From NCBI GenBank assembly GCA_963810775.1, contig CAWEOT010000015.1:496001-560000 (forward strand): a stretch of 64,000 bases of DNA. Direction: 5' to 3'. The notes below the pieces were generated by a model. The model saw only the letters and a list, made by a program, of their open reading frames with translations, was not told where the DNA came from and searched no databases. This DNA comes from DATBVX01 sp963810775. Its GTDB lineage: Bacteria > Pseudomonadota > Gammaproteobacteria > Steroidobacterales > Steroidobacteraceae. The position numbers and the translations under genes were made by a program. How positions within the stretch are numbered: position 1 is the stretch's first letter; the number at the start of each line of letters is the position of its first letter. This document shows positions 50,162 through 57,916 of the stretch, one piece after another.

Positions 50162-50791
50162 TCACTGATCGGTGAGCCGGAAGGTCACCGCGAATTGCCC
50201 CCATTCGGCCACCGGAGTGTTGCCTTCCTTGGCCGGAATGAAGCGCCATGAACGCTTGGCCTCGCGCACGGCGGCTTCATCGAGCTTGTCGAAGCCGCTG
50301 GTCTTGTGAATCTTCACGTCGCCGACCTTGCCGTCGGTCTGCACATAGATGAGGAGCACGACAGTTCCTTCCTGTCCGAGGCGGCGGGCGGTAGGCGGGT
50401 ACTCTGGCTGTGCCAGCGGGCGCTTCGGATCCGAGCGCGGCGGCGTTCTTCCGGAAGGCGCCGGCTTCGGCGGTGGAGTCGTGGGACGTGTCGTCTGCAC
50501 CGCGACGATCGCGTTGGTCGCCGGCGCATCGACCGGCAGTTCGATCGCGATCTCGGGCGGCGGAACGAAGGGCGGCGGAGTCTCCAGCTTGGGCGGTGGA
50601 GGTGGCGGCTCCTTATCCTCCGGAATGGTCTCGTCGATCATCTTCACTTCGACGGGACCGGTGATGAGCTCGAGCGCGTGCCTTGCCAGTCCGTTCTTCA
50701 GCCCATAGAGCATCCCGATGTGCAGGAGTACGACCAGGGAGATCGCGGTCATGCGACGCGGTGAGTAAAGTGATTCAGGCGCGTATGCCAT
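50162..50791 (-). CDS. tonB: TonB energy transducer
   Basis: A 209-residue TonB: one signal-anchor helix (MTAISLVVLLHIGMLYGL, about residues 14-32), a proline-rich periplasmic spacer (about 55-115, including PPPPPPKLETPPPFVPPPE) and a C-terminal TonB domain (about 125-209) with YPPTARRLGQEGTVVLLIYV and AAVREAKRSWRFIPA. The ATG at 50791 is preferred; a TTG-initiated extension to 50854 lacks a ribosome-binding site. It is the first gene of the operon and transmits proton-motive force to outer-membrane receptors, none of which are in the window. Confidence 0.93.
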   Translation of the reverse strand: MAYAPESLYSPRRMTAISLVVLLHIGMLYGLKNGLARHALELITGPVEVKMIDETIPEDKEPPPPPPKLETPPPFVPPPEIAIELPVDAPATNAIVAVQTTRPTTPPPKPAPSGRTPPRSDPKRPLAQPEYPPTARRLGQEGTVVLLIYVQTDGKVGDVKIHKTSGFDKLDEAAVREAKRSWRFIPAKEGNTPVAEWGQFAVTFRLTDQ

Positions 50792-51303
50792 ATCGGTGGA
50801 TTTTTGCGTTGAGGTCCGGGCCGGCGCGACAGGCGCCGACGCTAGACGGTTCAATCTTCAGCTATATCTAAATCGAGTTTGCGCCTCGAAGGGAGTTCCC
50901 AGTCTGCGAGGCGAATTCGCCGTGCCTTCGCATCCGCTTTGACTCGGGCCCGCCAGCTTGTTTCCGGGCCGCTCCCCTTTCGGCCCTTGTCAGATCGATC
51001 GCGCCTGGCTCTTTGATGGAATCGGCCGGCGCGTCGCGGCGCAACTTTACCCGGACAACCTGTACAAAACAACCAGTTCGCTGTCAGGCGAATCGAGCGA
51101 CAGAGGTATTTTTTGCACGTCTTTTATCCCAGCTCGAATCGCTGCCTTCCACGTGAAAAACTCATCTACTCGCGACTCCGCCATCGATGCGATTCTGGGA
51201 GTAGTGGCGCGCGCCCGAGCTGATGGTGCGAAGCAACAACACGCCCGCGCGCCTTGTCCTACCGTGCTGCTCAATGTTGCAAAAAGCTCGAAAGACTTCG
51301 TAT
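50792..51303. other. 512-base intergenic region between tonB and ilvD
   Basis: No gene is supported here. Short open frames exist on both strands (50958-51335 plus, 51047-51307 minus), but they resemble no family, have poor starts and overlap each other. A weak promoter candidate for tonB on the minus strand is TTGTTT (51072-51067) with TAAAGT (51049-51044), 17 bases apart, which would give a leader of about 250 bases. A 6-bp hairpin (50966-50971 with 50981-50986) has no T-run. The remainder holds nothing I can identify. Confidence 0.5.
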
Positions 51304-53034
51304 TCAACGAGGGCGCGAAGCCAGGGGTTCAGTGACCGCACCAAACGAGGCGCTACCCACAAGCGCTGCATACTTCCCGAGCACGCCCCGCGTCGCCTTG
51401 GCCCGCGGCGCCCGCCAGGCCCTACTTCGCCGCTTGAGCTCCGCGGCGCTGAGGTCCAGGACCAGGCTGCGCTTGCGTGCGTCGATAACGATGCGGTCGC
51501 CGTTGCGAACCAGTGCGAGCGGTCCGCCCAGTGCAGCTTCGGGTGAGATGTGGCCTACCACGAATCCGTGGCTGCCCCCCGAGAAGCGTCCGTCCGTAAT
51601 CAAAGCCACCTTGTCCCCGAGGCCCTTGCCCATGATCGCGCTCGTGGGGCTCAACATCTCCCGCATGCCCGGTCCGCCCTTTGGTCCTTCGTACCGGATC
51701 ACGACCACATCCCCGGCCACGACCGTGCCATCAATGATTGCCTGCAGCGCCCGTTCTTCTGAATCGAATACCCTCGCGCGGCCGGCGAAAATCAGACCTT
51801 CCTTGCCGGTGATCTTCGCCACGGCGCCTTCCGGGGCGAGATTGCCGCGCATGATCACGAGATGGCTCTCCTTCTTGATAGGGGCATCGAAGGGTCGTAT
51901 CACGTCCTGTCCTTGCGGATAGGCGGCCACGCCGGCGAGATTTGCTGCCATCGTCTGACCGCTTACGGTCATGCAATCGCCATGCAGAAGGCCCTGATCG
52001 AGTAGCGTCTTGAGCAATGGACGGATGCCACCGATGGCGATGAGCTCGGACATCAAGTATCGGCCGCTAGGTTTCAGATCGGCGAGCACCGGCACACGTC
52101 TGCCGATGCGCGTGAAGTCATCCAGCGACAGTCGCACTCGTGCGGCCTGAGCGATCGCCAGCAGGTGCAGCACGGCGTTGGTCGAGCCGCCGAGGGCGAT
52201 CACCGCCGTGATGGCGTTTTCGAAGGCACGGCGCGTCAGGATATCGGCGGGGCAAATCCCGGCCTTGATGAGCGCCACCACCGCTGTACCTGCGCGCCGG
52301 CAGTCGTCGCGTTTGGTTTCCGACTCAGCCTCCTGGGCCGAGCTGTTCGGCAGACTCATGCCGAGCGCTTCGATTGCCGAGGCCATCGTGTTCGCGGTGT
52401 ACATCCCACCGCAGCTTCCTGCTCCGGGTATAGCGGTGCGCTCGACTTCCAGCAGCTGCGCGTCCGACACGCGCCCGCTCGCATGCCCACCAACTGCCTC
52501 GAATACCGCGACGATGTCGCGATGCTCCCGACCCGGACGTATGGTGCCGCCATACACGAACACCGCCGGCCGATTGAGACGCGCCAGCGCCATGAGGCAA
52601 CCGGGCATGTTCTTGTCACAGCCGCCGATGGCGAGCACGCCATCGAATCCCTGCGCACCCACGGCCGTTTCGATTGAATCGGCAATCACCTCGCGCGACA
52701 CCAGGGAGTAGCGCATTCCCGGCGTGCCCATCGAAATGCCGTCTGACACCGTGATCGTGTTGAACAGCACGCTCTTGCCACCTGCTGCATCGACCGCCTG
52801 CGCCGCGGTGCGTGCCAGGCCATCAATATGCACGTTGCACGGGGTCATCGTGCTCCAGGTCGAGGCGATTCCGACCTGTGGCTTGGCGAAGTCCTCATCC
52901 GCAAACCCGACCGCACGTAACATAGCCCGCGCTGGTGCCTGGGTGAGGCCTTCCACCACCACGCGTGAAAAACGGCGCGCATCGTGACGAGCACTATGGT
53001 GTGTGCCCACGGGCCTCTTCTCTCTATTCTTCAC
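51304..53034 (-). CDS. ilvD: Dihydroxy-acid dehydratase
   Basis: A 576-residue Fe-S dehydratase of branched-chain amino acid synthesis. Three cluster cysteines are visible: Cys66 (TPCNVH), Cys139 (GGCDKNMPG) and Cys208 (AGSCGGMYTANTM), with the C-terminal GRFSGGSHGFVVGHISPEA. I chose the GTG at 53034 (GAGGGG five bases upstream); a second GTG at 53010 is possible. The open frame extends far upstream inside the EamA gene, but that part is not IlvD-like. It follows the EamA gene by 23 bases on the same strand and supplies the step missing from the ilvC-leu operon 2.7 kb away. Confidence 0.94.
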   Translation of the reverse strand: MKNREKRPVGTHHSARHDARRFSRVVVEGLTQAPARAMLRAVGFADEDFAKPQVGIASTWSTMTPCNVHIDGLARTAAQAVDAAGGKSVLFNTITVSDGISMGTPGMRYSLVSREVIADSIETAVGAQGFDGVLAIGGCDKNMPGCLMALARLNRPAVFVYGGTIRPGREHRDIVAVFEAVGGHASGRVSDAQLLEVERTAIPGAGSCGGMYTANTMASAIEALGMSLPNSSAQEAESETKRDDCRRAGTAVVALIKAGICPADILTRRAFENAITAVIALGGSTNAVLHLLAIAQAARVRLSLDDFTRIGRRVPVLADLKPSGRYLMSELIAIGGIRPLLKTLLDQGLLHGDCMTVSGQTMAANLAGVAAYPQGQDVIRPFDAPIKKESHLVIMRGNLAPEGAVAKITGKEGLIFAGRARVFDSEERALQAIIDGTVVAGDVVVIRYEGPKGGPGMREMLSPTSAIMGKGLGDKVALITDGRFSGGSHGFVVGHISPEAALGGPLALVRNGDRIVIDARKRSLVLDLSAAELKRRSRAWRAPRAKATRGVLGKYAALVGSASFGAVTEPLASRPR

Positions 53035-53057
53035 ACTGTCCCCTCGGGTTGTCCGGT

Positions 53058-53936
53058 TCACGAGCCCGTGTCGGCGATCTGCTTCTCGCGCCTGGCGATG
53101 ATGAATACGCCGGTAAGAGTCATGACACCGCCGGCGATGATCCTGGTCGTGAGGTGGTCGCCGAGCAGCGTCACACCGAAGAATACGCCGAACAGCGGCG
53201 AGAGCACTGTCAGCGGCGACACACTGGTCACCGGGTAGCGCTGCACGAGATAAAAGTACCCCGTGTGCGCGAGGAGGCTTGCGCCCAGCACGTTGAATGC
53301 CAGTGCTCCCCAGCCGCTCCATTTTGCATTGCTGATCGCGGCGAGCTGTCCCGATTCGAAGATCAGGCTGAAGATGAGAATGAGCGGCGCGCTGATGAGC
53401 GCGAACCACGCCTGCAGTTCGAGAGGCCGGATCTCATGCAATCGCTTCACTGCCATCAACCCAATAGAGCCAAACAATGCCGACAGCACGACGCAAGCGA
53501 GTCCCTGCCAGAACTCAAACACGCGCGGATCGAGTCCCATCACCATGACACCAGAAAACGCCAGCAAGATGCCCAGCGAGCGGCGCCACCGTATGACTTC
53601 GCCGAGAACTACGATCGACATCAGGGTAGCGAACGGCACACCGAGCTGGCCGGCGATCGCCACGGTAGACACCGTATCCGCGAGGTGCAATCCGACCAGC
53701 AACAGCGAGAAGTGCAGCCCGCCTGCAAACACCGCTGCGACCACCAGCGATCCCATCAGGCCACGATGCCAGCGAATGAAAGGCATAAGAATCAGTGCGA
53801 GGCAGCTGAAGCGCAGGGCGGTGAAGATCAGGGGCGGGAACTGGCCGACGCCGATCTTGCTCGCGATGTAGTTGAGGCCCCAGATCAGGTTGATGAGAAC
53901 GAGAAATGCGAGATCACGCGGGGCGATGACCAGCAT
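53058..53936 (-). CDS. EamA/DMT-family transporter (second)
   Basis: A 292-residue membrane protein with ten predicted helices and two EamA repeats (LINLIWGLNYIASKIGVGQF at the start; LSPLFGVFFGVTLLGDHLTTRIIAG in the second half). It belongs to the drug/metabolite transporter superfamily and is a distant paralogue of the EamA gene at 13.1 kb. It lies between an M17 aminopeptidase gene (7 bases upstream) and ilvD (23 bases downstream) on the same strand. An amino-acid exporter role is possible, but only from context. Confidence 0.85.
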   Translation of the reverse strand: MLVIAPRDLAFLVLINLIWGLNYIASKIGVGQFPPLIFTALRFSCLALILMPFIRWHRGLMGSLVVAAVFAGGLHFSLLLVGLHLADTVSTVAIAGQLGVPFATLMSIVVLGEVIRWRRSLGILLAFSGVMVMGLDPRVFEFWQGLACVVLSALFGSIGLMAVKRLHEIRPLELQAWFALISAPLILIFSLIFESGQLAAISNAKWSGWGALAFNVLGASLLAHTGYFYLVQRYPVTSVSPLTVLSPLFGVFFGVTLLGDHLTTRIIAGGVMTLTGVFIIARREKQIADTGS

Positions 53937-53943
53937 GCCGCTC

Positions 53944-55350
53944 TCAGCTGGGTGCGGTGCTGCGCTCTTTGATCAAGGCAAAAAGCGCGCGCACGCTTTG
54001 CGCCTCAGCCCCCACCGGCCGGCCCGGACGTTCCTTCGGATTCCAGGCGTACAGGTCTAAGTGCAGCCACGGCGTACGCTCCGATACGAAGCGCTTGAGA
54101 AACAGCGCGCCGATTATCGAGCCCGCAAATGTCGATGCCGAGGCATTGCCGAGATCCGCGACTTTGCTGGCGAGATCTTCCTCATAGGGGCTCCACAGCG
54201 GCATCGGCCACAGTGGATCATGCTGTTCCTGACCATGACGCAGGAGTTGGGCGCAAAGCGCCTCGTCGTTGCCGTAAAGAGCCGGCAGGTCTGGTCCGAG
54301 CGCAACGCGGGCTGCGCCCGTCAATGTCGCCAGGTCGATCAAGAGGTCCGGCGACTCGGAGTCGGCTTCCGCGATGGCGTCGGCAAGCACGAGCCGCCCT
54401 TCCGCATCGGTGTTACCGATTTCAACCGTAAGGCCTTTGCGTGTCGCCAGCACATCTCCGGGCCTGTAAGCGTCGCCGCCGACACTATTCTCCACGGCCG
54501 GGATCAATACTCGCAGCCGCACTGGCAGTTGCGACTCCATGATCATGCGCGCGAGCGCGAGTACACAGGCGGCGCCACCCATGTCCTTCTTCATCAACTG
54601 CATCGCCGGCGCATTTTTCAGGTCCAGCCCACCGCTGTCGAAGCACACACCCTTGCCGACCAGCGTGATGCGCGGGCCCCGGCTCCCCCACGACAGCTCT
54701 GCGAGGCACGGTGAACGGCTGCTGGCGCGGCCGACCGCGTGAATCATTGGGAAGTTCTGCTCCAGAAGCTGGGTACCCTCCAGGACTCGATGCCTGGCCG
54801 AGTACTGCTTCGAGAGGCTGACCACCTCGGCCGCCAGCTCATGCGGTCCGAGATCGCTCGCGGGCGTATTGATGAGATCACGCGCCCACGACAGCGCGTG
54901 ATACGTGCATTCCACGTGCGCAACGTCGCAGTTGGCGGGCGCGATGAGGCGAGCGCCGCGCGACGCAGCGGGTGGACGGCGATAGCGCTCGAAGCGGTAC
55001 TGCCCATAGAGAAATCCCAGCGCGAACTGATTTGCAGCTGCGACGGGCAATTCCGTGACGCAACGAAAATCATTGGGCGGCAAGCGGTCGGTGAGTCCGG
55101 CGATGTGCCACAAGCTGAGCTCGCGCAGATCCAGCAGGCGTCCGAGCCCGAGCGCCGCTCCGCACACTTTCCCGTTTGCGTCCGGCAGCAACAGCACGCG
55201 GTGACGTTCCGCCTTGAAACCACCATCGCCCGCCCATTGCGCGACGCGCGGCGGCTGTGTTGCCAGCCAGGATTCCAGCGCGCTCTCGCACACCAGCCAT
55301 AGCGGCAGAGCAGCCGTTTCGGAGGCGGAATGCGGAAGCAGCGCGGGCAT
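53944..55350 (-). CDS. M17 leucyl aminopeptidase family protein
   Basis: A 468-residue M17 cytosolic aminopeptidase. The di-metal core is intact: LVGKGVCFDSGGLDLK (Lys and Asp ligands), KKDMGGAA, and NTDAEGRLVLADA (Asp and Glu ligands plus catalytic Arg). The N-terminal domain is shorter and divergent from PepA. It is probably a hexameric cytosolic peptidase that trims peptides with neutral N termini. The ATG at 55350 is divergent from the ilv-leu leader region; it is the first of three genes with the EamA transporter and ilvD. Confidence 0.92.
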   Translation of the reverse strand: MPALLPHSASETAALPLWLVCESALESWLATQPPRVAQWAGDGGFKAERHRVLLLPDANGKVCGAALGLGRLLDLRELSLWHIAGLTDRLPPNDFRCVTELPVAAANQFALGFLYGQYRFERYRRPPAASRGARLIAPANCDVAHVECTYHALSWARDLINTPASDLGPHELAAEVVSLSKQYSARHRVLEGTQLLEQNFPMIHAVGRASSRSPCLAELSWGSRGPRITLVGKGVCFDSGGLDLKNAPAMQLMKKDMGGAACVLALARMIMESQLPVRLRVLIPAVENSVGGDAYRPGDVLATRKGLTVEIGNTDAEGRLVLADAIAEADSESPDLLIDLATLTGAARVALGPDLPALYGNDEALCAQLLRHGQEQHDPLWPMPLWSPYEEDLASKVADLGNASASTFAGSIIGALFLKRFVSERTPWLHLDLYAWNPKERPGRPVGAEAQSVRALFALIKERSTAPS

Positions 55351-55527
55351 TAGAGAGGCGTCATGTTGTCGGCGACACCAAGCTTACAGAATTCGCGTCG
55401 CTCCATCGAACGCCTGATTTCGCCTGCATGGCAGAACAGTCAGACAGACTTCTGTGCACGCTTCCGTGGTTGACAAGGTCTCGATTCCTATGCTCCTATC
55501 GTTCGCAATTCGATTTTCTCAGCGCCA
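55351..55527. promoter_or_regulatory. Divergent promoter region of the M17 gene and ilv-leu operon
   Basis: A perfect -35 hexamer TTGACA lies at 55470-55475. The matching -10 is weak (TCCTAT at 55494-55499, spacer 18). The mRNA would start about 20-30 bases before the leader-peptide ATG at 55528, as expected for an attenuated operon. Confidence 0.4.
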
Positions 55528-55662
55528 ATGACGACCAAGATCTCGACTGCTGTTATTACTGCCCTCCGCCCGGGATCACTGGTGGCTGCGGTTGCAGGCG
55601 TCGAGCTGCGGCTGCCCCTGATTGGCCTGCTGCTGGCACGGAGGTGCGGGGCCCTGGCCTGA
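55528..55662 (+). CDS. ilv-leu operon leader peptide
   Basis: A 44-codon reading frame found by hand. The peptide is dominated by branched-chain residues: after MTTKISTAVITAL come 14 more Leu/Val/Ile, with the densest run LRLPLIGLLLARR just before the antiterminator segment. It ends 28 bases before an intrinsic terminator and 121 bases before ilvC. Stalling at Leu/Ile/Val codons when charged tRNA is scarce would favour the antiterminator. There is no strong Shine-Dalgarno; the start ATG is the only plausible one. Confidence 0.8.
   Translation: MTTKISTAVITALRPGSLVAAVAGVELRLPLIGLLLARRCGALA
55643..55651 (+). promoter_or_regulatory. Antiterminator segment of the ilv-leu attenuator
   Basis: GGTGCGGGG, inside the last codons of the leader peptide, is exactly complementary over nine bases to CCCCGCACC (55693-55701), the 5' arm of the terminator. 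Pairing these two excludes the terminator hairpin. A small GCAC-GGAG-GTGC hairpin (55637-55648) could mask it when the ribosome does not stall. Confidence 0.7.
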
Positions 55663-55690
55663 GGATCGATCCAAAGGCAAACACTTAAGG

Positions 55691-55728
55691 AACCCCGCAC
55701 CGGCAACGCCGAGGCGGGGTTTCTTTTT
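55691..55728 (+). terminator. Attenuator terminator of the ilv-leu operon
   Basis: AACCCCGC (55691-55698) pairs with GCGGGGTT (55714-55721), and an inner CGGC/GCCG stem closes an AAC loop. TTCTTTTTT follows. It is a textbook intrinsic terminator placed between the leader peptide and ilvC, about 56 bases before the ilvC ATG. Confidence 0.88.
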
Positions 55729-55783
55729 TGGGCGACTTGAATTTCACCGACCGCGGCGCGCGGTTTTGGATTCTGGAGGACTC

Positions 55784-56779
55784 ATGCGGTTGTATTCGGG
55801 CAAAGACGTCAACAAGCGCGCACTGAAGGGTGCGCGCATCGCGATCCTGGGCTATGGCAGCCAGGGACGTGCCCACGCACTCAACCTCAAGGACAGCGGC
55901 CACGACGTCACCGTCGGCGTGCGCAAGGCCGGCGCTAGTTGGAAGAAGGCCAAGAAGGATGGGCTCAAGGTCGCAGAGCCGATCGACGCTGTGCGTGGTG
56001 CGGACCTGGTCGCGATGCTGGTGCCCGATCTCGCGCAGCAGGCACTCTACAAAGACGTCAGACAAGCTCTGCAGCGGGGCGCGACACTGCTCTTCGCGCA
56101 CGGTTTCAATATCCATTTTCGTCAGATCAAGCCACGCAAGGACCTCGACGTCGTGCTGATCGCGCCGAAAGGACCTGGAGATCTCGTGCGCCGGCAATTC
56201 CAGCAGGGACGCGGCGTACCGTGCCTGATCGCGATCGCCCAGGACGCGAGTGGCAAAGCGAAGGAGAAGGCGCTCGCCTACGCACACGGCATCGGCGGTA
56301 CGCGCGGCGGCGTGCTCGAGACGACGTTCGCGGAGGAAACCGAGACGGATCTGTTTGGTGAGCAATCCGTGTTGTGCGGCGGCACGACGGAGCTGGTCGT
56401 ACAAGGATTCCAAACGCTCGTCGAAGCGGGATATCAGCCGGAAGTCGCTTATTACGAGTGCCTGCACGAGCTCAAGCTGATCGTGGACCTGCTGCACGAA
56501 GGCGGGCTCGAAAAGATGCACCGCTACATCAGCGAGACCGCCAAGTACGGCGACCTCACGCGCGGCCCGCGCATCATCAACGCGCGCGTGCGCAAGGAGA
56601 TGCAGAAAGTACTCAAGGAGATCCGCAGCGGGCGCTTCGCGCGACAGTGGATAGCCGAGAACCGGGCGGGCGGCGGTACTTACAAGCGCCTGTTGAAAGC
56701 CGACCTCGATCAACCGATCGAGAAAGTGGGCGCCGCGTTGCGTGCGCGAATGCCCTGGTTGAATCAAGAGCGAGCCTGA
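55784..56779 (+). CDS. ilvC: Ketol-acid reductoisomerase (class I)
   Basis: A 331-residue short-type KARI that isomerises and reduces acetolactate to dihydroxyisovalerate. It has the Rossmann loop GYGSQGRAHALNLKDSG (residues about 24-40), the catalytic KGPGDLVRRQFQQGRGVP region and the C-terminal knotted domain with ETDLFGEQSVLCGG and E-x-H-ELKLIVDL metal ligands. GGAGG lies five bases before the ATG; a longer in-frame extension would cross the terminator. It is the first structural gene behind the attenuator. No acetolactate synthase follows, unlike many ilv operons. Confidence 0.97.
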   Translation: MRLYSGKDVNKRALKGARIAILGYGSQGRAHALNLKDSGHDVTVGVRKAGASWKKAKKDGLKVAEPIDAVRGADLVAMLVPDLAQQALYKDVRQALQRGATLLFAHGFNIHFRQIKPRKDLDVVLIAPKGPGDLVRRQFQQGRGVPCLIAIAQDASGKAKEKALAYAHGIGGTRGGVLETTFAEETETDLFGEQSVLCGGTTELVVQGFQTLVEAGYQPEVAYYECLHELKLIVDLLHEGGLEKMHRYISETAKYGDLTRGPRIINARVRKEMQKVLKEIRSGRFARQWIAENRAGGGTYKRLLKADLDQPIEKVGAALRARMPWLNQERA

Positions 56780-56815
56780 GCCGCCATGCCTGTCAGCTCC
56801 ACACGCGAGGTCTCG

Positions 56816-57892
56816 ATGCCGGCGACGGATCGCCATACCGGGGCTGTGCATTTCGACGACATCGTGGCAGCGAGAAAACGCCTGCGCGGGCTGCTGACTT
56901 CGACACCGCTCGTTACGCATCCACTGCTGGCGGAGCGAATCGGCTGCGTGCCCTTCATCAAGCTCGAAAACGCGCAACTGCTCGGTTCCTTCAAGATCCG
57001 CGGCGGTCTGAACCTGCTCGCCACACTCACGGACGCGGAGCGTGCCACCGGCCTCGTCACCGCGACCCGCGGGAACCACGGGCAATCACTCGCGCACGCA
57101 TCGCAACTGCACCGCGTGAAGTGCACCATATTCGTGCCCAAGGGCAACAACCCGGACAAGAACGCCGCGATGACGGCGCTCGGCTCGCAGGTCATCGTCG
57201 AGGGTCATGACTTCGACTCCGCATGGTTGGCAGCAGTACGCCACGCACAGCAGAGTGGTGCCCTGGCCATTCACCCCTCGCGTGCACCCGCTCTGATTGC
57301 GGGCTACGCGACCGTGGCGCTGGAGATGTTGGAACAGGCAACCCAACCGCTCGACACGGTCTTCATTCCTGTCGGTGGTGGCAGTCTCGCGGCCGGCATG
57401 GGCCTCGCTTTCAAGGCGCTGAGCCCGCACACGCGCCTGATTGGCGTGCAGGCGGCGAATGCCCCTGCGCTGTCACGCGCCTTCCACACGGGCGAAATGA
57501 AGGAGGCGGTGATCGGCGAAACCATCGCTGACGGACTGGCGGCGCGCGTGCCGTCCCGCGACACCGTCGCCATCCTGCGCGACACACTCGACGATATGGT
57601 TGAAGTCGAGGAGGCAGAGATACATGCCGCCATCCGCTGCTACGCCGATACGCTGCATCAGCTCGCCGAGGGCGCGGGCGCTGCTGCGCTCGCAGGGGCG
57701 ACGCGCCTGCGGCGCCGAATCGCCGGGCAACGCGTCGGCATCGTGCTGAGCGGAGGCAACATCACTTCGAGCACACTGCTGAGCGTCCTGCACGGTGACC
57801 CGATCGGGAGCCCTGCCGACGCTCACCACAACCATGCCCTCACCAGCATGGACTACGACCCGCGCCCGCCGCGGCACACCCACGAGTTCTAG
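56816..57892 (+). CDS. Threonine dehydratase (TdcB-like, no ACT domain)
   Basis: A 358-residue PLP fold-type II enzyme (PLP lysine in LGSFKIRGGLN, Gly-rich loop PVGGGSLAAGMG, late SGGNITSS). In this operon it should deaminate threonine to 2-oxobutanoate for isoleucine. It lacks the C-terminal ACT-like regulatory domain of biosynthetic IlvA, so it may not be feedback-inhibited by isoleucine in the usual way; attenuation may carry the control. The tail is His-rich (HHNH, RHTHEF). The ATG at 56816 has GAGG five bases upstream; the ATG at 56786 is the alternative and would give 368 residues. Confidence 0.88.
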   Translation: MPATDRHTGAVHFDDIVAARKRLRGLLTSTPLVTHPLLAERIGCVPFIKLENAQLLGSFKIRGGLNLLATLTDAERATGLVTATRGNHGQSLAHASQLHRVKCTIFVPKGNNPDKNAAMTALGSQVIVEGHDFDSAWLAAVRHAQQSGALAIHPSRAPALIAGYATVALEMLEQATQPLDTVFIPVGGGSLAAGMGLAFKALSPHTRLIGVQAANAPALSRAFHTGEMKEAVIGETIADGLAARVPSRDTVAILRDTLDDMVEVEEAEIHAAIRCYADTLHQLAEGAGAAALAGATRLRRRIAGQRVGIVLSGGNITSSTLLSVLHGDPIGSPADAHHNHALTSMDYDPRPPRHTHEF

Positions 57893-57916
57893 CCCCGAAT
57901 ACCCACCGGAGCAGTC

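Noticed and set aside
51047..51307. Small open frame (86 codons) between tonB and ilvD
   Set aside because: No ribosome-binding site, odd composition with a Cys run, overlaps an opposite-strand frame, and resembles no known protein.
55685..57085. 466-codon open frame antisense to ilvC
   Set aside because: It spans the terminator and antisense strand of two well-identified genes; no motif or family match.
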